NCBI GenBank assembly: GCA_963974215.1
Contig: CAXBBL010000012.1
Location: forward strand, 1-64,000
Source of the DNA: Croceimicrobium sp963974215
GTDB taxonomy: Bacteria > Bacteroidota > Bacteroidia > Flavobacteriales > Schleiferiaceae
Direction: 5' to 3'
Length of the DNA: 64,000 nucleotides
Below the pieces are notes generated by a model. It had not been told where the DNA came from, did no database searches, and saw nothing but the letters and a program-made list of their open reading frames with translations. How positions within the stretch are numbered: the first letter of the stretch is position 1; the number at the start of each line of letters is the position of its first letter. Of the stretch, positions 53,092 to 61,151 are shown in pieces. The translations under genes and the position numbers were made by a program.

Positions 53092-53681
53092 TCGGCAACG
53101 ATATCATTGATCTTGCCTACACTCAAGAAAACACCAATTGGCAAAGGCGAGGCTTTCTCGATAAGGTTTTCTGCGAAAGCGAGCAGGAAATCATCCATCA
53201 ATCATCCGATCCCTTTGCTACCATTTGGCGTTTTTGGAGCATGAAAGAAGCGGCTTATAAATGGTATCTCCAAAAGGGAGGCCAGCCATTTAATAGCCCT
53301 AGCCGCATTGCAATAAGTCTAAAAAACAACCTTAGTGGAGATGCGCAAATTGGGGAATTCTCGGTCGCGCTTCAATCTAAGTTTACGAATAAATACATCC
53401 ATAGTTATTCTCAGCCTTCTAAGCAATACTTACAGATTAACGAAGTTTTCGAATTAAGTCAAAATGATGTGAATACCCAATCTACGGAAACGCATAAAAG
53501 ACTTATTAATCGCGTTGCCATAGATTGGCAGAAAGAGGAATCTTGTCTTACTATTAAAAAAAATCGATTAGGAAAGCCCTTTATTTATTTCCGCGAGCAA
53601 AAATTAGATATTCACTTCTCTATGAGTCATCACGGGAATTTTGGGGCTTTTTCATTATTAAAGGCTGTTTCGGAAAGTTGA
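53088..53681 (+). CDS. 4'-phosphopantetheinyl transferase
   Basis: A GTG start overlaps the ACP stop. The 197-residue protein opens with VIGNDIIDLAY, the metal-binding Asp strand of AcpS/Sfp-type transferases, and has FWSMKEAAYKWYLQKGG, the WxxKEAxxK catalytic motif. The C-terminal SMSHHGNFGAFSLL resembles the final strand. It moves phosphopantetheine from CoA to the Ser of the ACP encoded just before. It closes the eight-gene operon. Confidence 0.9.
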   Translation: MIGNDIIDLAYTQENTNWQRRGFLDKVFCESEQEIIHQSSDPFATIWRFWSMKEAAYKWYLQKGGQPFNSPSRIAISLKNNLSGDAQIGEFSVALQSKFTNKYIHSYSQPSKQYLQINEVFELSQNDVNTQSTETHKRLINRVAIDWQKEESCLTIKKNRLGKPFIYFREQKLDIHFSMSHHGNFGAFSLLKAVSES

Positions 53682-53688
53682 CACTTTC
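53673..53688 (+). terminator. short hairpin at the end of the PKS operon
   Basis: GAAAGT (53673-53678) pairs with ACTTTC (53683-53688) around TGAC, overlapping the last stop codon. It is too short and lacks a U-tract, so termination is doubtful. Confidence 0.3.
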
Positions 53689-53846
53689 ATAATTCAGCGC
53701 TACTCTCATTAATTTACAAGCGATTTACATCATTTTACATTTACTTGCAAATCATTTGTGAGGATCGCTGCAGTTTTACGGAAAGAATCGCATCACCGTA
53801 TTTTCGGTGGTCTTTAAAAAATCTAACTATGCTATTAAAAGGAAAA

Positions 53847-54755
53847 ATGAAGTACTTGCTTCTCCTAATTATTTCTGCTACAAGCCAGGCTTGCGCGCAA
53901 GACAGAACTGAAAATACAGCAAAAAGCTCCATTGAAGTAGTTCCAGTTAAGCTAGTTCAAAACGAAAGCATCCATTCCTATGGCGGCTGGTATTGCCCTG
54001 ATAACTTAACTAATTTCCCACCAGTAAACGTCGCAGACTTTTCAAAAATCCAAGTTATTAGCAACCGTTTACCCAAATTTGAAGAAACCCGTAATGGAAA
54101 ATCTTTAATGTATTTAGATCCTGCTAAATACCCCAACGCCAAAGCTTTGGACCTAGCCCTGCCGCGCCTTGCTAAATACTATTCCGCCAATTCGAGACAG
54201 GAAGAATTGGTAATTATTATTCAAGCGGTTGTGGCGAACCAAGATACGGTAGTGGGATTTCGTTTTTTAGATGGTGGTAACGGTAGTTCTTGGCTACATG
54301 AAGTAGAGCTGCTTTCGGATGCAGAAGCCGCGGCCCTCGCGCCTCGCTCTTATGTTTTTCTAGAAACGAACATCAATACTTCGAAGGAAAAAGTATATGA
54401 GGCGATCACTAAAACGACTTATGCCCAAGAACTTAGCACCACCTTTAACAAGAAAGATCTTTTCGCAAATCCTTGGTCTAAAAACACCCAGGTAGATCTT
54501 ATCTACAAAACCATGGAGGAAGAAGCCAAAGGCTATGTAATGAATATGTATGGCAATATTTACCTACAAATCGACTATGCCAAAAAAGGACAGCAAAGCA
54601 TTGAGAAAATTCTAATCTTAGACAATGAAGATGGGAAAAGCAGTAAAATTCAAGCGGTTTTTGGTCCTTATTTAGACAATTACGAAGAGCAAAAAAAGGC
54701 TTGGAATAATTGGTTAAATGAGGTAGAAAAAGGGAGCATGGCCGATACAAAGTAG
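53847..54755 (+). CDS. exported protein with C-terminal SRPBCC/START-like region
   Basis: The ATG at 53847 follows an AAAGGA Shine-Dalgarno-like run and begins a signal peptide (MKYLLLLIISATSQACAQ). The ATG at 53829 is the alternative and the 53745 ATG is too far upstream. The signal ends with a possible lipobox (SQAC). Residues about 185-300 begin YVFLETNINTSKEKVYEAITKTTYAQELST, which resembles SRPBCC/AHSA1-type folds that bind hydrophobic ligands. The N-terminal half is not recognised. It stands between the PKS operon and the gamma-glutamyltransferase gene; a link to the PKS product is only speculation. Confidence 0.65.
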   Translation: MKYLLLLIISATSQACAQDRTENTAKSSIEVVPVKLVQNESIHSYGGWYCPDNLTNFPPVNVADFSKIQVISNRLPKFEETRNGKSLMYLDPAKYPNAKALDLALPRLAKYYSANSRQEELVIIIQAVVANQDTVVGFRFLDGGNGSSWLHEVELLSDAEAAALAPRSYVFLETNINTSKEKVYEAITKTTYAQELSTTFNKKDLFANPWSKNTQVDLIYKTMEEEAKGYVMNMYGNIYLQIDYAKKGQQSIEKILILDNEDGKSSKIQAVFGPYLDNYEEQKKAWNNWLNEVEKGSMADTK

Positions 54756-54871
54756 TCGGTGACCAAAATCTCAGGGGAGCAAGAGTAAAAATCTTCTTCT
54801 TCAAAATAGATTTTCTAGTGGTAAAAAGGCGCTATTCCATTATCTTCCCCAAGACACTAGAAACCACGATA

Positions 54872-56584
54872 ATGAAAAATAGTAGCCCTTTTTACTGCCT
54901 CTTATTTTCGCTCCTTTTCCTTAGTCCGTATGCTATTGCACAAGTTTATGCCCGCAATGGCATGGTGGCTTCCAGTAGTAAAATAGCATCGGAAATCGGT
55001 GTAGATATCCTTAAAAAAGGGGGCAATGCTATCGACGCATCGGTGGCAACAGCGTTTGCCTTAGCTGTTACACACCCTAGTGCGGGTAATATTGGCGGAG
55101 GTGGCTTTTTAGTTTATATGGATTCTGCAGGCAGCGCCACCACCATCGACTTCCGCGAAAAAGCACCACAACAAGCTGGAACAAAAATGTTTCTGGATAC
55201 GAATGGCCATCTCCCGAAAGGAACTAATCTCTATGGCTCAGAGTCGACCATTAATCATATCGGACTTAAATCGGTAGGCGTACCTGGCACCGTGGCTGGT
55301 CTTTATCTGGCGCATCAAAAATACGGGCATCTGCCTTGGGCGCAATTAGTGCAACCCGCTATTGATTTAGCGCAAAAAGGCTTTCCCTTGCCCTACAGTC
55401 TTAGCAGATCCGCACAGTATTTTGAAGCCCATTCGCCCCAACCTTTTTTAAAGGATTACTTCCGCAATAAGGATGGTAAATTACTACAGTTTGGAGAACT
55501 TTGGCAGCAAGAATCGCTCGCAAAAACCTTAATGGCCATCCGTGATCACGGGCAAGATGGCTTTTACCAAGGCTGGGTAGCCGAAGAGATTGCGAACTAC
55601 ATGAAGGTCAATGGCGGACTTATTACCTTGGAAGATTTGTCCACTTACACTGCCGTAGAAAGGGCTCCAATGAGAGGCACTTTTAAGGGCTATGAGATTT
55701 ACTCCATGCCGCCGCCTAGTTCAGGCGGAGTGGCCTTAATAGAGATGATGAACTTAATGGAGCTAGCTAATTTAGATTCCATCGAATTCAACTCTACCGC
55801 CTATGTGCATCTTTTGGCCGAAGTAATGCGAAGAGCTTTCGCAGATAGGGCAGAGCACTTGGGCGATCCTGATTTTAATTTAGACATGCCATTGGATAAG
55901 TTGACCTCGAAAGATTTTGCGAAAGAGCGCTTTCAAAATATAGATTGGACTCAAGCCTCTCCGAGCGACTCCTCTAAATTTGGACAAATTTACGACGGCA
56001 GCAGCACCACTCACTTTTCTGTAGTAGATCAATTTGGTAATGCCGTTTCCTTAACCTACACCTTAGAGCATAGTTATGGTTCGGGCTTAGGCTCTAAAAA
56101 ACTGGGCTTTATTTTTAATAATGAAATGGGCGACTTTAACCCGCTGCCCAATTACACCAGCAATAGTGGATTAATTGGCTCCAACCCTAATTTAATCGCC
56201 CCCAATAAAAGAATGCTTTCCAGCATGACGCCCACAATAGTTGCTAAAGACGGTAAACCCTATTTGGTGATAGGCAGTCCGGGCGGGAGAACGATTATTA
56301 ATACTGTTTTTCAAACTGTTTTAAATGTATTGGCTTATGAAATGCCGGTAGACAAAGCCATTGAAGCCATGAAAATTCATCACCAATGGTTACCCGATCA
56401 AATTAAATACGAGAAGAATAAACTCTCGCCCGATACTCGCCAGCAGCTAGAAGCAATGCAGCACAAATTAGTGCCCGTCAATTCGCTGGGCGTACTTATG
56501 GGTATTCAAATAGATAGGCAAAACAATATCATGATGGGAGCAGCCGACTCTTCCAGCCCAGAAGGTGCAGCCGTGGGATATTAA
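54872..56584 (+). CDS. ggt: gamma-glutamyltransferase
   Basis: The ATG at 54872 puts the signal peptide (MKNSSPFYCLLFSLLFLSPYAIA) first. The earlier ATG at 54818 adds 18 unrelated residues. The 570-residue precursor is an Ntn-hydrolase that self-cleaves before Thr379 in SSTTHFSVVDQFGNAVSL, the catalytic threonine at the position of E. coli Thr391. ASVATAFALAVTHPSAGNIGGGGFLVYM and SPGGRTIINTVFQTVLN are family hallmarks. It hydrolyses or transfers the gamma-glutamyl group of glutathione and related peptides in the periplasm. It stands as a single gene. Confidence 0.93.
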   Translation: MKNSSPFYCLLFSLLFLSPYAIAQVYARNGMVASSSKIASEIGVDILKKGGNAIDASVATAFALAVTHPSAGNIGGGGFLVYMDSAGSATTIDFREKAPQQAGTKMFLDTNGHLPKGTNLYGSESTINHIGLKSVGVPGTVAGLYLAHQKYGHLPWAQLVQPAIDLAQKGFPLPYSLSRSAQYFEAHSPQPFLKDYFRNKDGKLLQFGELWQQESLAKTLMAIRDHGQDGFYQGWVAEEIANYMKVNGGLITLEDLSTYTAVERAPMRGTFKGYEIYSMPPPSSGGVALIEMMNLMELANLDSIEFNSTAYVHLLAEVMRRAFADRAEHLGDPDFNLDMPLDKLTSKDFAKERFQNIDWTQASPSDSSKFGQIYDGSSTTHFSVVDQFGNAVSLTYTLEHSYGSGLGSKKLGFIFNNEMGDFNPLPNYTSNSGLIGSNPNLIAPNKRMLSSMTPTIVAKDGKPYLVIGSPGGRTIINTVFQTVLNVLAYEMPVDKAIEAMKIHHQWLPDQIKYEKNKLSPDTRQQLEAMQHKLVPVNSLGVLMGIQIDRQNNIMMGAADSSSPEGAAVGY

Positions 56585-56710
56585 CCGAAGTTAAGTAAAT
56601 TGTAGATGTGTGATATGTATAAACCATATCCCAACTTGTGTGAGAATTCCAACTAGGAACTGAATCACCTTTGTGCTCAAATTAATTTCTTCATTTTGAA
56701 AATCAAGAAC

Positions 56711-57451
56711 ATGAGTACAAAAAAAATAGCTAGCGGTATCGCTCTCGCATTCTTAGTTTTAGCATCAGCCTGCAGTAAAGACGAAGCTGATCCTATCACA
56801 AATGATCCCATTAAAATACCGGTTCAAAACACGGCACAAGCGACCGTAAGTCTTGCAACAGCAGCTAATTTCGCGCTACTATGTGGAGCGGAAATAACTA
56901 ATACAGGCCCCACGGTTATTACTGGCGATATCGGCCTAAGCCCGGGCACATCGGTGGGCGGATTTCCTCCCGGTATTATAAATGGCACCTTGCGAATCAA
57001 CGATAACCTTGCTAACCAAGCCAAGCTTGATTTAACCGCAGCCTATAATGATGCCGCGGGTAGAAGCACTACCGATATGGTTACCTTATCGGGCAATATT
57101 GGCGGACTTACCTTAAGTCCAGGATTGTACAAATCGACATCCTCGCTTGCGATATCTTCGGGCAACCTTACTTTCGACGCCAAGGGAGATGCGAATGCGG
57201 TATTTATAATTCAAATCGCCTCTTCACTCACCACTACTTCGGGTCGTAAAGATATTTTAGCGGGAGGTGCCTCTGCGGAGAATATTTTCTGGCAAGTAGG
57301 AAGTTCTGCCACCTTTGGCACTACCTCCGTTTTTAAAGGAATTGTAATCGCTATGGAAGACATTTCCTTCAACACTGGCGCGACGCTTAATGGTGCAGCT
57401 ATGGCGAGAAGTGGAGCAATAACTTTGGATGCCAATACCATCGGAAATTAA
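56711..57451 (+). CDS. ice-binding lipoprotein, single DUF3494 domain
   Basis: The ATG at 56711 (MSTKKIASG) gives a lipoprotein signal ending in VLASAC; the TTG at 56696 is an alternative. Residues about 45-245 form one DUF3494 domain: ANFALLCGAEITNTGPTVITGDIGLSPGTS, then LTLSPGLYKSTSSLAISSGNLTFDA, DANAVFIIQIASSLTTTSG and ENIFWQVGSSATFG. This is the right-handed beta-helix fold of microbial ice-binding proteins, with Thr-rich faces. It should sit on the outside of the cell and bind ice or inhibit recrystallisation. The gene is followed by a strong terminator and a related two-domain gene. Confidence 0.92.
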   Translation: MSTKKIASGIALAFLVLASACSKDEADPITNDPIKIPVQNTAQATVSLATAANFALLCGAEITNTGPTVITGDIGLSPGTSVGGFPPGIINGTLRINDNLANQAKLDLTAAYNDAAGRSTTDMVTLSGNIGGLTLSPGLYKSTSSLAISSGNLTFDAKGDANAVFIIQIASSLTTTSGRKDILAGGASAENIFWQVGSSATFGTTSVFKGIVIAMEDISFNTGATLNGAAMARSGAITLDANTIGN

Positions 57452-57471
57452 GGTTTTCATTTAAGTAGCAG

Positions 57472-57501
57472 GAATAGCGATGCTTCTAGGCATCGCTATT
57501 C
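57472..57501 (+). terminator. terminator after the ice-binding lipoprotein gene
   Basis: GAATAGCGATGC (57472-57483) and GCATCGCTATTC (57490-57501) are a perfect 12-bp stem around TTCTAG, followed by TTTTG. A strong rho-independent terminator. Confidence 0.85.
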
Positions 57502-57643
57502 TTTTGTCGAAATTATCACATCAGGGATCAAGGCAAAGTGTGAATTATGCAACTCTTTCCCAAAGTAGTGCAAGACTGCAGTGCCTAAATCCATTCAACT
57601 TTGTAGAGTTGTGAAAACTCTTTTACAACTAAGAAATATACAG

Positions 57644-59269
57644 ATGAAAAAAAGATTATTATTTATCCTTGTTTTCATTGTTAGCCTCACCACCTACCCT
57701 AGTGCAAGTTTTGGGCAAGCCCCAAATTTAGGCAGTGCCGCCGATTTTGTTTTATTCTCCACCGATGGAGCCGTAAGTAATTCGGGTCTTTCTCAGATTA
57801 CAGGAAATGTGGGAACCAATAACGGCTCTAGTACCGCCTTTGGCAATGTTAATGGAGTCATGCACGATGGCGACGGGGTAAGCGCACAATGTGCCGCCGA
57901 TTTACTCATTGCCTACAATCAATTAAACAGTGCTGTTCCCACCTTTTTTCCCGCGCCTTTGTTAGGCAACGGAGCCACACTTAATGCAGGAATCTATTCC
58001 ATTTCTTCTGCAGCCACACTCAATCTTAGCTTAAATTTAGACGCGCAAGGAAACCCCAATGCCGTCTTTATTTTTCAAATTCAAGGTCCCCTTTCCACCA
58101 ATGCCGCTTCTAAAATTAAGCTGCTAAACGGCGCTCAAGCCTGTAATGTTTTTTGGAAGGTCGAGGGCCTCGTAAGTATGGCATCTGGCACGACCATGCG
58201 CGGAACTATAATTGCCAATAATGCCGCCATTATTATGAATACGGGCGATACCCTTGAAGGTAGAGCTTTATCTACTGCTGGGGCCATTACTATAGACGGC
58301 GTACTTGCCTATACTCCAATTGGCTGTGGCAGCGCAGTTTTAAATGGACCCACCGCTCCCAATTTAGGTGCAACCGCTTGTTATGCGATATTCTCCTCGG
58401 ATGGGGCGGTAAGTAACTCCGGCATTACCAATGTTAGCGGCGATGTGGGAAGCAATAATGGTTTAACTACTGGCTATAATCCCCTTTTGGTGAATGGCGA
58501 TATTCACCTCATTCCCGACGGATCTACCGCACAAGCAGCATCTGATCTATTAGTGGCCTATAATTATGTAAATACCTTAAGTGCCGATATTGAACTCTTG
58601 TACCCGGCAGACTTCGGTAAGAATCTCGTGCTCACGCCACACACTTACCTTTTAGGGGGCGCCACTACTTTTACCGACACCCTTTACCTCAATGCTCAAG
58701 GCAATGCCAATGCCGTATTTGTGATTCAAATTAACGGAGCACTTTCTACCAGCACCTATGCCAAAGTGGTTTTAATGAATGGCGCACTTTCCGAAAATGT
58801 GTATTGGAAAGTTGAAGGTGCCGTAAGTATAAACAACTATTCCGTTTTTAGAGGGACCATCATCTGTAATAATGGTGCATTAGGCGCTTTAAACACAGGG
58901 GTAATTCTCGATGGCCGGGCACTTACAACCAACGGTGCTTTAACTTCTACCGCTATGGATGCCACCGCCACATTAATTCCTGGCAACTGCAGCACCATTG
59001 GCTTAGCTACAAGTAAAATAGCGGGTGATCTGGTAGATATCTACCCTAACCCTTTTCAAGCTACAACAACTATTCGCTTTAATGACCCTGCTTTACTAGC
59101 CGATTGTGAGTTTAAAATTTACAATAGCCTTGGAGCAGAAGTTCTCAGTGTTAAACTTCGCGATGCCTCTACTACCATAGATAATCATTTACGGGCAGGT
59201 GTTTATTTCTACCGAGTTATAGCCCAGGGCCAAACCTTACAAAGTGGTCAAGTAATCGCCAAAAATTAA
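57644..59269 (+). CDS. ice-binding protein with two DUF3494 domains and T9SS sorting domain
   Basis: The ATG at 57644 precedes a signal peptide (MKKRLLFILVFIVSLTTYPSASFG); the 57581 ATG adds unrelated residues. Two DUF3494 units follow: one opening with APNLGSAADFVLFSTDGAVSNSG, the second with ACYAIFSSDGAVSNSG. Both keep the AVFIFQI/AVFVIQI strand and the NVFWKVEG/NVYWKVEG motif. The C-terminus is a type IX sorting domain (DIYPNPFQATTTIRF, IYNSLGAEVLSVKL and GVYFYRVIAQGQTLQSGQVIAKN). It is thus secreted or surface-attached and binds ice with two faces. The order of the DUF3494 genes suggests duplication of a lipoprotein-type ancestor. Confidence 0.93.
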   Translation: MKKRLLFILVFIVSLTTYPSASFGQAPNLGSAADFVLFSTDGAVSNSGLSQITGNVGTNNGSSTAFGNVNGVMHDGDGVSAQCAADLLIAYNQLNSAVPTFFPAPLLGNGATLNAGIYSISSAATLNLSLNLDAQGNPNAVFIFQIQGPLSTNAASKIKLLNGAQACNVFWKVEGLVSMASGTTMRGTIIANNAAIIMNTGDTLEGRALSTAGAITIDGVLAYTPIGCGSAVLNGPTAPNLGATACYAIFSSDGAVSNSGITNVSGDVGSNNGLTTGYNPLLVNGDIHLIPDGSTAQAASDLLVAYNYVNTLSADIELLYPADFGKNLVLTPHTYLLGGATTFTDTLYLNAQGNANAVFVIQINGALSTSTYAKVVLMNGALSENVYWKVEGAVSINNYSVFRGTIICNNGALGALNTGVILDGRALTTNGALTSTAMDATATLIPGNCSTIGLATSKIAGDLVDIYPNPFQATTTIRFNDPALLADCEFKIYNSLGAEVLSVKLRDASTTIDNHLRAGVYFYRVIAQGQTLQSGQVIAKN

Positions 59270-59288
59270 TATTAAACCAACATTAATC

Positions 59289-59795
59289 ATGAAGAAATTA
59301 TTTTACCGCAGCCTCTGTGTTGCCCTATTAGCCTCAGGTAGCCTTTTGGCGCAAAGCCCTTTGGCACAAAAACAAAGTCAATTCAACTTTGGGGTGGGAT
59401 TCTCCAGTTGGGGCGTGCCCTTTTACTTGGGGTTGGATTATGGCATTCACCCCGACATTAGTTTGGGAGGGGAATTGAGCTATCGGTCCTACCGCGAAAA
59501 TTGGAAAAAAGACTATTACAACCATAATGTAATTGGTCTTTCTGTAAACGGGAATTATCATTTCAACCGCATTCTCTCCATGCCAAGCAATTGGAACTTC
59601 TATGCAGGTTTAAACATTGGTTTCTACGCTTGGTCTTCACCCAACGATTATTTAGGAAACAATAATACCGGCCTCGGTTTGGGTGGGCAAATTGGCGGTC
59701 GTTATTTCTTCAATAACCGCTGGGGCCTAAACTTAGAATTTGGGGGTGGCAATGCTTTTTCAGGAGGCAAGTTTGGTCTTACGATGAAGCTCTAG
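59289..59795 (+). CDS. small outer membrane beta-barrel protein
   Basis: A 168-residue protein with a signal peptide (about 21 residues, ending LLAQSP) and alternating strands ending in aromatic residues, such as FGVGFSSWGVPFYLGLDYG and RWGLNLEFGGGNAF. The pattern is that of an eight-stranded OmpX/opacity-like barrel. It starts 19 bp after the two-domain ice-binding gene, so the two may be co-transcribed. No further function is visible. Confidence 0.78.
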   Translation: MKKLFYRSLCVALLASGSLLAQSPLAQKQSQFNFGVGFSSWGVPFYLGLDYGIHPDISLGGELSYRSYRENWKKDYYNHNVIGLSVNGNYHFNRILSMPSNWNFYAGLNIGFYAWSSPNDYLGNNNTGLGLGGQIGGRYFFNNRWGLNLEFGGGNAFSGGKFGLTMKL

Positions 59796-59856
59796 TCAAA
59801 CAAATTACCGCTTTATTTGGGTCAAGCCAAGATGGGCTTTTACCCTATTTCACTCT

Positions 59857-59885
59857 AAAGCCCGGATCATTTTCGGGCTTTTTTT
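59857..59885 (+). terminator. terminator after the beta-barrel gene
   Basis: AAAGCCCG (59857-59864) pairs with CGGGCTTT (59874-59881), followed by a run of T. A typical rho-independent terminator, about 60 bp after the stop. Confidence 0.85.
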
Positions 59886-60106
59886 ACTTCAAGTCAACAA
59901 ATTAAATTTCCTAGTTTTCGAGCACCGACTGTTACCAACAAAGCAATTAAATATTGATGAAGAATCTTCAATCCTAGCTTTATTTTTAAATGATGCAGGT
60001 ATTTCCTGTGCTTTGTGCTAATCGTTAAAAACAGAGCCTATTAAGCTTCAATCTTTAGGCACTTCTATTTACTCGTGAAGAAAAAACAAGGCCCTAACCT
60101 AAACCT

Positions 60107-60178
60107 GTAGCGTGCTGCAGTAAATAGGGTGGGCCACTTTTGTTTTTGGTCGGGCTTCCCGCTCGGGGGCAGATGCGT
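60107..60178. repeat. possible dispersed GC-rich intergenic element
   Basis: A GC-rich stretch with GGTCGGGCTTCCCGCTCGGG in an otherwise AT-rich intergenic region (59796-60195). I associate GGTCGGGCTTCCCGC-like strings with dispersed intergenic repeats in Bacteroidota, but this rests on memory; only one copy is in this window. Confidence 0.3.
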
Positions 60179-60195
60179 TTTTACGATTGTTTCCT

Positions 60196-61149
60196 TTAAT
60201 TTAAAAATTCCCGCACCTTTTCATTAAAAAATTCGGGTTGTTCAAACTGCATAAAATGCCCAGCTTTGGGAACCATATATAAAGTGCTATTGGGCATCTT
60301 GGCATGACCTTGCTCGGCAATAACTTTAGTTTCACCACCGGTTAAAAAACGGTTTGGGATTAACTGATCTCCTTCGCCAAAAAAGATAAGAGTAGGTTGT
60401 TTTATTTGATCGAGATAATCGAAAACGGGACGATCCACCATCGCTTTAATCGACTCTGCCACGATATAAGCATAAGCATTAAAGTCGCTTGCCGTGCGCA
60501 TGGCAATACGATCACGAATCATAAAATCGGCACTTTCGGGCATCTTATAAAAATTGATAGCAATATTGTCTTGGATGTTTTTTGGCTTAGCCAATTTCGT
60601 TAGGGTCGGCGTGGCCACTGAACGAAACCATTGCTTTTCCCCATCGTGAAAGGTTTCAAACCCCGCTGGTGCTACCAAAAGTAATTTCTCTACTCGCTGC
60701 GGGTATTGTAAAGCAGTAAGCAGGGTTATTTGGCCACCCATGGAATGTCCACCCATCACAAATTTATCGATGCCCAAGCTATCCGCTAGTTCTAAAACCG
60801 TTTGTGAGAAAAACTCTAAACTAGCAGAATAAGGACCTTTGGAAGACCGACCGTAACCCGGTAAATCGAGAGCAATGACGCGGTAATTTTTGCTTAAAGC
60901 GGGAATGTTGTTTTTCCAAGCGGGCAGGTAGCTACCCAAGCCATGCACCAAGATTATAGTTTGGTTGCCCGCTCCTTCATCTACATAAGCCACTTCAATA
61001 TTGGCACTAAGCTTCTGCTTTTTAACCGCAAATGGATATTGTAAATCATCCATCGACTGCAAGCCTTGAACTGAAGCATAAGGGCTCGCACAGGCCGCTA
61101 AAATTAGGATTGATAATAGGGTGCTTACTATTTTTATTATTCTCATCAT
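60196..61149 (-). CDS. alpha/beta-hydrolase lipoprotein
   Basis: The ATG at 61149 starts two bases after the porin stop; the ATG at 61167 would overlap it. A lipoprotein signal ends at ILAACAS. The 317-residue enzyme has the nucleophile elbow GGHSMGGQ with Ser, the acid in FFGEGDQLIPN, and the His in KAGHFMQFEQPE. LVHGLGSYLPAWKNNIPALSKNYRVIALDLPGYGRS is the oxyanion region. It is an esterase-like hydrolase anchored in the envelope; the substrate is unknown. It is co-transcribed with the porin gene upstream. Confidence 0.88.
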   Translation of the reverse strand: MMRIIKIVSTLLSILILAACASPYASVQGLQSMDDLQYPFAVKKQKLSANIEVAYVDEGAGNQTIILVHGLGSYLPAWKNNIPALSKNYRVIALDLPGYGRSSKGPYSASLEFFSQTVLELADSLGIDKFVMGGHSMGGQITLLTALQYPQRVEKLLLVAPAGFETFHDGEKQWFRSVATPTLTKLAKPKNIQDNIAINFYKMPESADFMIRDRIAMRTASDFNAYAYIVAESIKAMVDRPVFDYLDQIKQPTLIFFGEGDQLIPNRFLTGGETKVIAEQGHAKMPNSTLYMVPKAGHFMQFEQPEFFNEKVREFLN

Positions 61150-61151
61150 GA

